From: Lanius collurio | Lineage: Eukaryota > Chordata > Aves > Passeriformes > Laniidae | Direction of reading: 5' to 3' | DNA length: 64,000 nt | NCBI GenBank assembly: GCA_020086605.1 | Contig: JACBWW010000021.1 | Span: 776,209-840,208 of the forward strand | Shown here: positions 1 through 13,800 of the stretch, piece by piece | Position numbering within the stretch: the stretch's first letter is position 1 | Layout: each line of letters starts with the position of its first letter | Program-made: the position numbers and the translations under genes | The notes under the pieces: model-generated | The model's input: only the letters and a program-made list of their open reading frames with translations | What the model was told of the DNA's origin: nothing | Database searches by the model: none

Positions 1-2139
1 TATCTCAGACTCTGCAGTTGTTGTTTCTTATTTAAATGTCGTATCTCACTTGAGATTTAATGTAATTAGAACCAGCCTGTGGAAAAATCTTTTTCTATTA
101 TGTCTTAGCTATTGTTCCAGTCAAGATGGTAAAGCAAATCAAACAGGATATAATGAAAATGATAAAACCATTTGCAAGAGGCAGTTTTCCTGAGGGAAGC
201 AAAAGGCAGCACCACTTTTCATTTTGCTTTGTAATTCTAAACATGGTATGGGCCTGGAGTGACTTCACTGAGACTGGTCCAATACACCTGAGAGCAGAGA
301 CAGGTACAGCTGGCAGGAATCTGCCTTGACTGATACAACAGGGAACCAGAAGCACCAGAGCAATAAGCTTCTTCCACTGTAATTGCTGCTGTCCCAGTCT
401 GTTCAGTCAGCGCTAGGTCTGCTTGCCAGGCAGGGTTTGTGTGAAGGAGCTGGGCCTGCAGTAATAAACATCTTACATTGTTATTTTTACCTCGAGCTAC
501 AGCATCCTGGATGGGGAGGTACATCCAGAGTGTGGTGTCTGCAAAGGCACTCGTACCCAAAGCCTCGGTGTAACACGTGTCTCCAGCAAGAACTGGTGTT
601 CCCGGTGCAGAAGGATAGGGAAAAGAATGTCAGAGGCTTTCTTGGTCTGGCTTGCAGGCCACATCACAAGGCCAGAGCCCTCACTGCTGTATCTGCTGGG
701 TGATTTCTGAGCTGTTCAGGTGTTACTGCTCCACATCTCTTTGCTCTTCTATTAGGTGTATAATTTGATGTCAAAGCTGGTTTGCAATATCTTTCCTCTT
801 TTGTGCACAAGCCACTTGTGAACAGGCTTTTGTATTGTCAGCATGCATTACAGAAATCTATATTCATTCTCTGCAGTATTGATAAACTTTGATCAAGGGC
901 TGCATGCAATGGATGGAGCTCAACATGCAGTGCTTGCACAGGATGATGACAGGGCTTTCAGTCTTGCTGTTTTAGTTCCCAGCAGCTGTGAGGGGATGGA
1001 TCAAGTGGCCAGTGGCACAAAGCCTCTCCAGCCAGGCAGCCATGTTTGACTGCTGCTCTGGTGTTGGGTTTACCTGGGACAATGAGCTTTGAGGTGCACA
1101 GTGCAGCCAGCTGGATCTGTCTTCATGCAAATGTCAGAAGCAACAGATCAGTCTTGTTTTTCAAAAGCCAATGATTAAAAAATTCAAAGGACCAAAATTC
1201 AAGTAATTCAAATGATCAAAAGAAATCATTAATTTAATACCTGCAAACTATTGTGTAACTTTTGACAGAATAAAAAAAAAATTACCTGAAAAAATTCTCT
1301 TTTATAGTAGGTTTCTGGCTTTGGTGCTGACTAATTTATAGATCACCTGTGCACAAGTTTGCCTTTTCTGTTGCCTTGATCTCTTTGGAATTGAAGAAAC
1401 AGTAGTTTCTTCCTCTCCCCTTCTCTCTGTTCCTTTCTTGTAAAGAAATGATTAAATACTCAGAGTACAAATGCTGCACATGAATATTTATAAGAACTTT
1501 TATAACATTTAGCGAGGCAATGCTTCATGACTGTCTCTTTCTGAATGCACATAAGAAAGTACCATAATTTCTTCGAAGCTGCACTGAGTCCTTATTTGCT
1601 ACTGGGTTGGCAGGAGCTGGAGGCTCCTCAGGGCTGCAGTCACTGATGATGACAAAACACAAAGATCATTGGGGTGTTTCCTACTTTTCTGTTAAAGCAC
1701 TTGGCTTGTGTTTAATACCTCATAAGAACACATTTTTCGTGCATCATTTACATTTAAGTTGCAGAAAAATGCTAGGTAGAAATCTTGTTACTGGCATTGC
1801 ATAAATACCCGATTCCTGTGTTGATACTTTGGTCTCGGAAGGAACAGAGTTAAATGTCTTCTGCTTGGAATACTGACACTGTGGGACAATTGAGTGGCCC
1901 TGGAGCACACTCTGCAAAGCACTTGAAGGGTCCTCCTGTTAATGCAGAAGTGTTTTAGCCTCCACTTCTCTGCATATTGTCTCTCTGGAGCAGGGCATCC
2001 TGTGCATACCTAATTGCCTGTGTAATGCCTCAGAGTGTTGTCACACACCCACTTCTAAAAAGCAAATGGAAACTAGTAGCTCTTAATAGCAGATTTATCC
2101 CCTTGACATCCTGAAAGAATTTAGATCAGATTAAGCACA

Positions 2140-2456
2140 NNNNNNNNNNNNNNNNNNNNNNNNNNNNNNNNNNNNNNNNNNNNNNNNNNNNNNNNNNNNN
2201 NNNNNNNNNNNNNNNNNNNNNNNNNNNNNNNNNNNNNNNNNNNNNNNNNNNNNNNNNNNNNNNNNNNNNNNNNNNNNNNNNNNNNNNNNNNNNNNNNNNN
2301 NNNNNNNNNNNNNNNNNNNNNNNNNNNNNNNNNNNNNNNNNNNNNNNNNNNNNNNNNNNNNNNNNNNNNNNNNNNNNNNNNNNNNNNNNNNNNNNNNNNN
2401 NNNNNNNNNNNNNNNNNNNNNNNNNNNNNNNNNNNNNNNNNNNNNNNNNNNNNNNN
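2140..2456. other. Assembly gap (317 Ns)
   Basis: A run of Ns directly before a G-rich simple repeat array. The most likely cause is failure of sequencing or assembly through that repeat, so the true length and content may differ from 317 bases. ORFs that cross it are artefacts. Confidence 0.98.
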
Positions 2457-2504
2457 GAAGGTGTCACCACGGGCTAGAGTGTGGCTGCTTGGGCACCTGT
2501 GTGC

Positions 2505-2559
2505 GGGGAGGGGAGGGGAGGGGAGGGGAGGGGAGGGGAGGGGAGGGGAGGGGAAGGGG
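2505..2559. repeat. GGGGA pentanucleotide array
   Basis: About ten tandem GGGGA units, the last slightly altered (GGGGAAGGGG). With its many four-G runs separated by single A it is a strong G-quadruplex former on the + strand. It borders the assembly gap, so the array may be longer than shown. Confidence 0.95.
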
Positions 2560-4188
2560 CCTCTCTTGGGACCCAACCACACCTTTCTTTGGCACAGCCA
2601 CAGGTGAACTGAAGTTGTGCAGAGCTGCTCCTTACAACCCCTGGCTCTCCACTTTTCACTCTTCCTGTTCCTGCAGTACCATATGGAAGTAAGGAAATCA
2701 CTTGGCTCTCTAAAGAAAGAAAGAAAGGAGAAGCAAATATTTTTATGTAGCAAAAATCTTTGTATTAACATGTATTTTGAAAACCTGCACAGCACAGAGC
2801 AGATCAGCTTCAGTTTCTCAGCACTACTGTAGGAAGAAACCAAGGAGGCCAATCCTATACCTGTATGCAGGCAGCTGATAAATCTCATATTACTGAACTT
2901 CACCGGTTTTGATTTTTTTTTTTTTTTTTACATACTGCATTCTGGCATCCAAACACAAGTCTTCTGCCTTTATTGAGTTTGACATGCTGCAATTTCTCTC
3001 AAAATTAAGGCTTTGGGATCCCTGTTAACATACCAGGTTTCAACAAAATGCTTTATAAAACAGCTGACTTTAAAAGCTGAGTGATTGTCAGATGAGAAAT
3101 TATTTGTACTTGAAACAGTCATAGAAGGTGAAGTTAGTAGTGACTCATTTTCTGGTTATGCCAAAAATTATTTCTGCAAATCACTGAAATCCAAAAAATT
3201 TAGTATTTAATCTTTATTCAGATTACTCAGACTGGTTTTTCTGTCAAATAACTGTTGGATACTATTGCAAACAAAAGGCTTGCTTTTTAAAACAGCTTTA
3301 AAATAAAACACAAATTCACTGTATTTGAAAAACTGTGTTTCCTATCTTCCTTGTGCCTCTGTACATTGTCTTTGCAGATGATAGATTTTAGTGAGGTATA
3401 AATAGGTAACTTGGTTAACAAGTATACAAAAGGCTAAATTCACTTTTAAATTTAGCATGTCTTAATTTCATTTTTCTATGTTGTTACTGAGAAACCAAAA
3501 TGATGAAAATGCAGTGTATGTTCTCTGGGTTAGGCCTGGCTATAGGTGACAGGTCTGAAACTGGTTGTAGGTAGGAGGCTGTTACTGAGCAGGATGCTCT
3601 GTATTAATCTTTGTCCTAAAAGTAGTCAGGGTTTTTTTATGAGCAGTATGAAAGAAAATGTAAATACGGAGAGCAGGAGATTTGAAAGCAGAGACATGCA
3701 CTGGCTATACTGGGGGAAAAAAATGGAGGAAATGCATATTATTTATTATGTACAACTGTAAAATGGGAAGAGTTCAGGCCAGGCTCGCCTGCTTGCACTG
3801 AGAGAAGTGAAGATACTCAAAAGCTTGTGGAAGGCATGAGCACACCATTATCATGAGTCCTGACTAACAGTCTAGACTGAAAAGGGCAGTGCCTGGACTC
3901 CATGTATGGAGGGATCTATTTCAGGAGTGGCAGGGTTTGTTCTCTTGTGTTTGTCCCCAGTGTGAAGCTCCAGAAACACTGCATTGTCTTTGGAGAGCAA
4001 CAGCCCAAGGATGCTGCTAACAATTCACAAAAGTCACTGGTGGTCAAAGGTTTGGGCAACTTTGTTTCCAGAGAAGGCTAGAGAGCTCAGTTCATATTTT
4101 TATTATATAATAGCAAAGTAGAACCAGTAGTGCTTCAGAAGTATGGGGGCAAAAGCAATGAGTAACGGCAGTGTTGATTTCTGTCACA

Positions 4189-4202
4189 GTTACCATGGCA
4201 AC
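4189..4202. promoter_or_regulatory. Perfect RFX X-box with adjacent CCAAT box
   Basis: GTTACCATGGCAAC is an exact two-half-site X-box, the binding site of RFX transcription factors. ATTGG (CCAAT on the other strand, an NF-Y site) follows two bases later at 4205-4209, then CCACCGG. X-box plus inverted CCAAT is a known RFX/NF-Y arrangement in several promoters, though usually with wider spacing. RFX sites of this form are also over-represented in conserved vertebrate non-coding elements. Here it may mark an enhancer or an upstream PEAK1 promoter. Motif certain, function inferred. Confidence 0.55.
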
Positions 4203-6179
4203 CCATTGGCCACCGGTTGGGATCCCATCCCCTGTTTATGTAACCATCACATAACATATGCCACCATGACTAATTAAGCCAAGGTTGAGCCCCTAACCTT
4301 GAAATCTGCCATTGCCTCCTTTTTTTTTCTGTATAAATTGCAAGGTTAAGCACTACTGAGAGCATGGAGTCTCCTCTGTGACCATTCTGGGGAGACCTGG
4401 CATAAACTTCACCTTTGTTTGCAGAGTGGTGGTGAGGCAGTAGCAAGGCAGCCTGATTTGTATTCCTGAGCAGTTTTCCTATGCAGTGGAATATGGTGGT
4501 GTCTCCTGATCAGTCTGTAGAGACCCAGGACCTCAGCAGGGAGCAGTGGGCAGAGTTTTGCTGGTGCTGTGCAACTTGATGCTGCTGATGTGGCTATTGT
4601 CTCAGACTGGTTCTTATTATAAACAATTTACTTCCAAATGCCACAGTGTTGCACATAGAAGGAATAAACCTCCCTCAAGACCCTCCAAGAGAGCGGGTAA
4701 TAGCAGCCTTTCCCATTTCACTCAGAATGGCAATGACAAAAGGTAATTGCCCTGGGCTTGGTGTGGTTCCTGGTGTGGGCTTGTAGCAGCCCTGTTTGCT
4801 AATAAAGTATTCTGTCATAAAAATCTCATTTTGAAAGGCAAGGAATTCGGATGAGTGTGGTTCTGCTTTTACCTTCAGACCCCTGTGGACTGGTATTGAG
4901 TCATCTCAGCAGTACAAGCGTAGAAAATTCACATTGTGTTTTTTCTGGCTACAAAAAGCTTTGCATTCTCAGGATTCTGTCAAGCACAAGTAGCAAAATT
5001 TATGTTTGGCAATCAGCTCCTTTAGGAAAACACTTCTATCTGTAAAGAAGAACTAAAGAAAGAGAATTGAATGTTGGTGGTGATTTTCTTTCTCTTTTCT
5101 TTGCTAGAGCTCGTTTGCTGTGCTTCAGCTTTGTTGTTTCCTGCTGTGTCCTGATCCAGGAGTGAGCGCTGGCTGGGCTGCAAGCTTGGCATTCCCAGGT
5201 ATGATGAGCAGCCTCTTAATTAGTGCCTGGTGTGGGACAGCCTGGCTGGGCAGAGGTGGCAGCAGCAGCAGCTGCAGGGGCGTGCCAGGCTGGGCTCCTG
5301 TGCTGTGGCTCTGTGATAAAGCACCTCTGGTTTTTAGGTGCCGGATGCAGCTGGCAGCTCCTGCTGCCCACAGAGCAGATGGGCTCCCAGGGCAGGTTCT
5401 TCCTGCCTCAATCAGCCTGCTTGGGAGCAGCAAGCAATTCCTGCTTCCCCTTTGCTCCTCTTACAGCACTGGCTAAAAATTATAGTGGTTTACACACTTG
5501 ATAGGTTTAAACATCTGTCTGTGAAAATGCAGGGTATTTCTTCTCTCATGGAGTAAATCGAGCAAATTCCCCAGCTGCAAAAACCAGTCATTGACTGTGA
5601 AGATAAAAACTCGCACAGGATTTCTGTTGCATTTCCCTTCTGATTCCATCCTTGATTATATTTAATGATGCCTTCACTGCATAGTTCTTCCGTGTGTGGA
5701 TTATTTTAAAGTATGGAATCAGATTTTGGGAACTAAAATAAATTACTGGGGTTTTGTTTTGTTTTCCTGCCCTACATCTTGCCTCTTTTGGTAGCCTTAA
5801 AAGCTGATTACTGACTGTTAGATGCCTTGGGTTTGGCTGTTAGTCCTTTGCTGTCACCATGAAGGGAAACGGCTGCACACAGAGCCCCCACGATGTGCCT
5901 GGAACACTGGGGTGTTGTGGACTGGCAGGCACAACACTTAATCATCAGAATAAGGAAAAAATCAATTCTCATTATGTATGCCAAAAGCATCCAATGCCAG
6001 TACCTCCTAATTCCTTTTCTGAATTTCTTCTGTGCTGGTGCTTTTTATCCCTAATAACATTCTTATCAGTGGTCGCTTGCCATTTTATGGGGATGGAGTT
6101 TAGGCAAAGCATAGGGAGAATAAGCAAAGGAATTATCTGTTGTAAACTTCAACACAAGTAAACATTAATATCTTTAACC

Positions 6180-6330
6180 TTGTGACTTGGAGCTCATCAT
6201 TCATTTCATTGCTCTGGCTTATGACTGCAGATTAAAATTTCTTACATTCATCTTGCCTGGTGAAGTAGCTTATTGGGATGAATAAATGACATCCTAATTA
6301 GAAGAGGAGCCTGAGTGAGAGTAAGCTGTT
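6180..6330. promoter_or_regulatory. Conserved-looking non-coding block
   Basis: This stretch has the dense, low-repetition motif texture typical of conserved enhancers: TCATTCATTTCATT, GATTAAAATTT, ATGAATAAATGACAT and CCTAATTAG homeodomain-like sites. It has no coding frame. The call is made on composition only; there is no alignment to support it. Confidence 0.25.
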
Positions 6331-8111
6331 GGATCCAGCTTTGATGGTCAAAAAATTACCTGTAGCTAGTTTCTCAAGATTATCAAAGAGGCCCTCAAAT
6401 TGGAATGTCTGTCTTTGATCATAGATGTGAGGAACGAGGCAAAATGAGTGCACCAAGCAGATGGCAGTGGGAGGAGATGGTAGCTGTGGAATGGGAAACT
6501 GGAGGAGTTTTTACAAAGATTCAGGCCCTTTCCAGGCATTGCTCTGCCACATAGTGAATGAGTTAGCAGTATAGGGCTTATTTTTATTTATATTTTCCAC
6601 CATAAACTAGTAATGTATGTGTCTTCAAAAGTTAAATTGATTAGGTTAGTTTTAGAGAAAAATCCCTTCTCTATCATTCCTCTGTAACCTTACCCTGATT
6701 TTTCTATCCTGTGGTGTGACGAGCTTCAAACCACTAATCTTTAGTAAGACTTCCACCTGGCTTCCTGACCTTGGTAATTACCACTGCCTGCCTTGGGCAT
6801 TGCTGTGGATTTGTCCAGATCCCTGCAGGACCTGTTGGTGTGACACAGTCCCTTGGCCCAGGTACCTGAAAGTTCCCAGTATCAAACATGACCAGGAAGT
6901 CACCAAAAGTAGAAGTGAAGACAAGGGATCATCCAGGACTGAGTGACAAGTCTGGGACAAGAGTGACAAGTTGTGGGAGGAGGAGAGAAAGGCCTGACCT
7001 TACCACTGAGAGATGATGGGATATCAGTGTTCTTGCACAATTTGGTTATTTTGCTGTATCAAACTAAACCCACTGAAAGTAAAGAGCAGGATCTGATAAG
7101 AGGAGAAGCAGTCAGGCCCAGCCCCCAGCAGTCCCTGCCCTTCACACTGCCCAGATTCTCCAGTGGACAGCACAAGAACAATCTGTTAATGAGAAAATCC
7201 TCTGCTCCACTGAAATGGTTAATGCTGGTTTTAGGCACTGAAATTGGGAGCTTTGGGTTTACCCCACCTCCTACAACTGTCCGTGCCTCATCCCATGTAT
7301 AAATGTCTGGTTGTTCCTCTGAATCCGTTGCCCCCTTGATCTCTGTGCCAGCTTGTTTCAGGAAGCATTTTATGTGGAATCATTTTCTTTTTGGGGATGT
7401 AAATATGCTGCATTGGGTTTATTGCTTCTTTTTGAGATAGACACTAAATGGGAACACCCAGTCTGTCTTCTTTATGTGACGGATCATTTAATATACTATT
7501 ACATTATTTTATTTGTCTCAAATCTGAACTAAACTATCCTAATCTTTTTGTTTCACTGAAGGGATGAAAAGCTTTCCATATTAAAATATTTTTGTGGCTG
7601 TTTTATGCAGCATTTCTTCCTGAGATATCATAAATAGAACTGAGCACAATACTCAGTAAGTCATGTCATTGATTTTCTCACACAGAAAGCATGTAATCTG
7701 CTGGTTGCCTGGCATTTTCTGTGACACCATTTGCATGTCCTGCCATTAGGAACTGGAGAGAACTTCTTAAAAGCTTAAAATAAAATACTGCCATTTCTCT
7801 TTTGCCCTTTTGTTCATTGTTTGGTAGGAAAAGCAGGTTTCCTTCCCAGAAGTTATGGTAAAAAGCATGTCCCTTCACCCTGTGCTGTACTGATGCCTGG
7901 TTCTGGTAAGGGACTGGATAATTTTGCAGAGCTCAGCCACTTGATTCCTGAATTTCTCCACAATTCTTGGCTCTACACAGTCCAGCCCTGCTGTGCTGTT
8001 GCTCATAATTTATCAGTTATTTTTAATACCTCATTTTTTTATGATGGCTCATTGTGGTTTATTTTTAAACTTAATTCTGCCAAGTCTTTATTTAATGACT
8101 CCTAAGGCTCC

Positions 8112-8124
8112 GGGGGGGGGGGGG
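8112..8124. repeat. Run of 13 G
   Basis: An uninterrupted G homopolymer in the upstream non-coding region. Its length is likely to be polymorphic or slightly wrong in the assembly. Confidence 0.95.
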
Positions 8125-10519
8125 TGAGACCACTGGAGGGTGCCCACTGTGCTGTACCCTCCGTGTTGTAGCTGATCTTACCCTGGCTGGGAGCCAGCCC
8201 CTCCCTCCTGTTATCTGCCCTGACACCAGTGTGTCTTTGGCTACTTTTTAGTCAGTTCTTTCCCATCCTTTCCAATGCCATTTTGTATTTTGCCATCCAC
8301 AAGTTATTTGCAAAACTGAAATGGATTGGGGGGAGCAGGGGGTTGTCAGGTTTGGCTCTTGAGTTTGGCTGCATCAGATGTTCAGCACTAAGATCTTTGG
8401 AGCCAGGGGCTGCAGTAGTGCAAGGGAGAGAGGTTTAAGCAAACAGGAGTTGCAGAATTGCTGGACTCCACAATCCAGTGATGATCCACACTGTTTTCCT
8501 TCTCAAGCTGTGCTCAGCAGAAGGATAACCCCAACTGTTGCCAGGTTTCTGACTATAGAAGCACTATAATGTTCCTCAGGTACTACTGTTTTGTTTGTTG
8601 TGAGCACATTCTGGAGAGGTTTGGTAAAGTTCATTCTGCTCCACCTGAGTGTTTGCATGTGCTTAAAGAAAAGGAAAAAAAAGATCAAAGGGCAGAATTT
8701 CAAGTGAGCCCAGGAAGGGTAAATCAAAGATAATTAGATTGGTCAAGAGATAGTCATACAGGTGCACTTTTAAGATGCTGTGAAGGGCTTAATTCTCATC
8801 ATTTTCCTTAAATAGAGTTGAGAGAAACTGAAATGCACTGCAATTGAGGATATTTTTTTGAAATTATTATTACTGTGCTTTTTTCCTGTCAGCTGATATG
8901 CTTACCCTTAATTTGCTGCTAGGTCTTAGAATCTTGTGCAGCCATTTTTAGCTAGTAAACAATTTATAGTCTGGCTTACCTCACTTTTTATAAAGTAGAA
9001 AATTAAAATTAGTTTTCCATGTAAATAAAAAAAAGTATTCCTAAAGAAAATACTGTACAGCCTTGTCTGAGTGATCATTACTATAAGAATTTATATATAT
9101 CTAAATGGACCTTATAAATTTAAAATGTTATTAATGCTAAATTATTTTTTTTCCCAAAAGGAAAAGAAATCTCCAGTTAAGAATGTCAAGAATTCTTATT
9201 ACTGGGTCTCAAAAGAGTTCATCTTCAAACACCTGCCTTGGCTGGCCCATTGGGCCTCAGCACCAGAGGGCAGAGCTTGGCCTCATTACAGCCTTGTGTG
9301 TTCCCAGTGTGATGATGTAGAATCTATTCAAATTACCTGGGCAGATCCCGAGGATATTCCTTGCCTTTTGCTTGCTCTGTGGCATTATCTCTTTGGGTTA
9401 GGTAAATTGCAAAGAAATGCCTGTTTTCTTCTAAAGCATCACAGATTGTCTAGCCCTGGGCAGGTTTATGCTCCAGTTTGTTGGTTATTTCTATTATTTT
9501 TTATCCTTGCAAGTTTTAAGGAGGAAAAAAACCCCACATTTAAAGGTTTCCTTCCCTTACTAGGTATTATGAAATACTTATGTCATTTGAACTCTCTTTA
9601 AAGGAGAGAAAATACAGTGTGAGACATTAAAACAGGAAAAATAACCCTATCTACAGCAAGATAAAACTTTTCTTTTTTAACAAAAGTGATAATGCCCAGC
9701 ATTTATGGAAATGCCCATCTGTGCACTCTGCCAGAGTCAGAGCTCTGGCTTGGTACTGCAGTGAGCTGATATTTAGTAAATATCCTTCACTTTGGAAACA
9801 AAGTCGTGCCACTCCATAATGCTTCTTGCCATTCTTTAGTTTCATGGGTTTTCCTGGCATACCATGAGTGAAGTGAGTGCTTGACACTCTCTGTGAGCAT
9901 TTCCACAGCCCATTGCCACCCAAGCAGGACCTGCATGAGTCTCAGTTTTTAAAACAGTCTCTGAAAATGTTTATGATTACTTTAAAATTTAAAAGAAACA
10001 GAATTCAAATACTGGCAACGAATAACCTCACTTTCTTCCTGCTATGTGAGATGTGCACTATCGTTTATGATGATCAGTGACTGTCCAGATGCCTGTAAGT
10101 GGTTCAGACAAACCACAAAGCCGTGGTGGTTTTGTGGCCTTTGGGCACTCCCATATAGGAAACCCAGGTTGGATTCCCACTGCTGATTTTTTCAGTCTGA
10201 GGACATGCCTGGCAGTGGCGAGAGGTTTGTGGTTGTGCAGCAGCACTTGATTGGACTGGTGCTGAAGAAGGCTGATCAATGCAGTTTATCCTGCAGCATA
10301 AAAATTGCAGCCCCGTTGTCAGGGACAGCAGCACTAAAGGTAAATGGCTTTTTCCTGGAGGAGGACAAACCAAAGGAAACCTGTGCCAGTACGTGGTGAT
10401 CCCAGAAAAGACTGGAGAGTGCTGGTTACCAGCTCGGGAAAATCCCAGCCTTTCAGTGGGGGGAGTTCTCTGCAGCACACAGCATTGCAAACACATGTCT
10501 AATAGGTGCATTCATTTTC

Positions 10520-10870
10520 ATATGCTCGTTCATTGAGCAGGCCTGATTAATTAGTGCGTGTCACCATCTGGTACTTACTGAGACTATTCATTTTTAAAAT
10601 GTTGAAATTGTAGGGAATGTTGCACACCAATTAAGTTCCTTTTAATTGGATTATTTTAGTATAAAGTATTACTGGAGAAGGCCTTCATTGTGATTCAGCC
10701 AGCATGCATCCAAAGGAGACCTGCCAGCCTGAAATTACCTAGAACAAAGGCAAAATGCATGAAATGCGTGTTTATTACTATCTTCATGCACTCAGCAAAG
10801 ATGATGTCAACAAATAAAAGAGCCAGAGAAACACTTCTGCATTGCTGTGCAAGCTCTCTGACATGAGGGT
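10520..10870. promoter_or_regulatory. Conserved-looking non-coding block with paired homeodomain sites
   Basis: The block contains CTGATTAATTAGTGCG and a perfect inverted pair CCAATTAA (10627-10634) and TTAATTGG (10642-10649) seven bases apart. AACAAAGG (SOX-like), CATGAAATGCGTG and TGATGTCA follow. There is no coding frame and no repeat signature. The pair of opposed TAATTG sites is a plausible homeodomain dimer site. Confidence 0.3.
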
Positions 10871-13800
10871 ATCTCAGCTGATCCCTGCTTCATCTTTGCA
10901 CTGCAGCTCTGAATCTGTCATCTTCTCCCTCTGACCTGAAAACTAAAATAAGCTTTTGCCTTTCTGACTGCTTGATACCAACTCAACCAGAGCCAGGCCG
11001 AGCCCTCCTGTGCACAGTTGTGTACCTGCTGGAATGAGGAGCCTTAGTCTCATACACAAAGAATTATTTGGCCTTTAAGGCTGATAAATTATCTGTGCTG
11101 ACTCAACCATTTAGTGAATGAAGTGTCACGATCTGCTGTTGGGAGCAGAAGTTGTCTGTCTGTACTTGCTCCTGACACTGACTCACTGGGTGAATTTTAG
11201 TTCCTTAACGTCACAGCACTGCAGTGGTTCCCTGTATAAATTGTCAATAGTTCTGTTTATCAACTTACATAAAAGGCTTTGAGATACAGGGATGAAATGC
11301 AGACTGTTGATGTTACGTATTTGCTATTAATACTTTCTTTACAAGTCTGATGCTGTTTTGTAAGTAACATCTGCGGTTGTCATTGCCTTGATTTTGTGTA
11401 GATTGAGTTTCAAAGAAGTTTTGTCATCTGAACTACTCATTTCAGAAGAGCCAGGAGCTCTGCAGGGTGCACATTCCTGTTCCTTAGCAGGTACATGGAA
11501 TGTCAATGGAAGCAGGGAAGTTAGGGAAGAAAAGATACCTGGTCACCTGCAGCTGAAGAGATCTGAGGTGTGACTGCCTGGATCTCTCGTTGCCCTGCTT
11601 TGTTTTGGAAATAGTGTAGGAATCCAGCAACGAACAGGGTCAGGATGATTTTCTTCTCGTATATGTGTGCATTTTCATTCTCTTCGATGGCCTCTGCTGC
11701 CCCCTGCCAAGCTGCAGCTGCTGGTGACAGCCATGGGAGCCACAGCCTACTGAAAGATTTCATTTCTCTTATCACTCCTAATCGCTCTCACCATAATTAC
11801 CACTCATAATAGGGAATCTGTAGTTAAAAAAGTAAATTTTCTTTTTTAAAGGAGAGGAAAGCAGCAGAAAGATTGCTTTTAGTTGTACAGCAAGGAAGAA
11901 ACTGACTTTTTTTTTAGAATGCAAAGCCTTATTTCGACATATAAAGGTCACTGTGGATTTAATTTGAAATAGCGTAGGAGTGCTTCTGATTTCAAAGTAC
12001 AAAAGTAGCACAGTGTTGGAATTGTTTTGGTTGTTTTCTTAAGATCCATTTCCTCTTGTTGGAAGGTGGCTGTTTCCTCTGTGGTGCAGCTGCAGGCAGT
12101 ATCAGGGCAGCCAACAGGAACTGCTTGTCCTGCTGTGCCCGAGCCAGTTGGAAACCCAGCTGGGGTTCACAGACCCAGGAAGTCAGTGACTCTTCTGTTC
12201 CAGACTGTCACAAATCATCCTAGGGATCAAGGCTGTGTTCAAACCAGTTTTATTGGCCGCTGGAGACCAAAAGAGCTAAAATAACTACACATGGCTTACA
12301 TATATTCTGTGTACAGGTTCCACAGCTGCATTTCTCCAACCACCAGGTGTGTGACTGTTAAGGTAAATTGCTGCAGGCAGCACTGCTGGTACATGGGTGG
12401 GGAGTGTTTTAGGATAAAGCACAGAGCTGTAGTTGTGACTCCCACTGGAGAGCTGTGGTTCTGCTGAGTTTCCTGTAGTTCCCATTCTCATATTGAGTGT
12501 AACCCTCCTTTGGCTTAGAGGAAGTGTCAGCATCGGTGTCGGAGCAAAGGACAGTGAACAGTGTGTTGTGACACAGCCAGTGGTGACACATCAGGATGTA
12601 GCCACAGGAAGGTGGGCAGTGCAGAGCTTTCTCAGTGCTCCCCTGCTCCTAGCAGAAAATGCTGGAAGACCATAAAGCTGCCTGCCTTGTGATGGGATTC
12701 TAGACCAAGTGCAGCTTATGCAATTTCAGAGAAATAAGATCACACGGGTAGATCTTAAAACTCACACACAAGTACTAACCCTTTTGTTTAAATTGGTTGT
12801 TCAGAGCTTTTATGTGATGGAGAAATATATTTTCTAAGAAAGCATTTTGTTTAGATTCCCATTAATGTAACTTTACTCTTTTTATTTGTTAAACACATGA
12901 AAAGAGGGAGCTCACCAGAATATAAAATTCTTGTATACGCTCTCTCTCTGGTTTTAGGAGAACTATTTCCTAATGTAATTTTTCTTCTTACAATGTATGG
13001 GGCCTTGTAAAGTGTTGAAGCAACAAATCTTGAGAGAGATCAAGAAACATACAAAGGCATTTTACTCTGTATATGTAAAACAAAGACTAAAAGTTTGGGC
13101 AGATCTTAGTCTGGCAGACTTTCTATCTCTTAGGTCATACAGAGAAAGCTTTTGGCAGTGGCTTTTTGGCAAAAAGCTTTGTCTGGAAACATATTTAGTC
13201 AGCATATGAAATCTGATAGCCCTGGTAGCACGGCTGTGTCTGAAGACACTAATAGAGTTAGGCTTCAGCCCCATCTGCTGTTGGATCGGGATTGCTCTGT
13301 TGGTTTGCCAGCACAGGACAGCCCTTGCCAAAACACAGAGCGGGACGTGAGGAGACTGACAAACCCCTCCTGGTGTCAGCTCTCCTAATGATCCTGTTGT
13401 TCACCACACTGATGAAAGCCAGTGGTGCCTGTGGTGAATTCCAGCACAGCCTCTCTGCTGCTGAGCTCCCACCACGGGCTCTTTGGGAAGCTGCATCTGT
13501 ACCTGCATGGGGTCATCAATGCCCTCTCCGTGTACCAGGGTGACCAGCAAGGATATTTGTACCCCAAGGCCTGTAAGAATAGAAAATTACTGATTTGCAG
13601 TGCCTGTGTTTACAGAAGTAGCAGTGGACATAGAGATTCTTTCACCTCACTAAAATGTCTCCGATCATTTGAGTTATGCAACAGTGACGAAGAGAACAGA
13701 CTTGCGGATTTGGCTCAGAAGGTTTAAAATCTTCAGGCATTAATTCATGAAACTCTCAAATCCTGGATACTCCGGTGACTATAAAGCACAGCAGATTCGT

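Noticed and set aside
2121..2903. 260-codon minus-strand ORF
   Set aside because: It runs through the N gap and a GGGGA array; the translation is an artefact of Ns and repeat.
5120..5501. Overlapping ORFs in three frames at a GC-richer patch
   Set aside because: Open frames on both strands at once reflect low stop density in GC-rich DNA.
9071..9601. 176-codon + strand ORF in the upstream region
   Set aside because: AT-rich start, no domain or family resemblance, no splice or promoter context; looks like chance.
10104..10511. 135-codon minus-strand ORF
   Set aside because: No family character and no codon-level support; GC-richer patch only.
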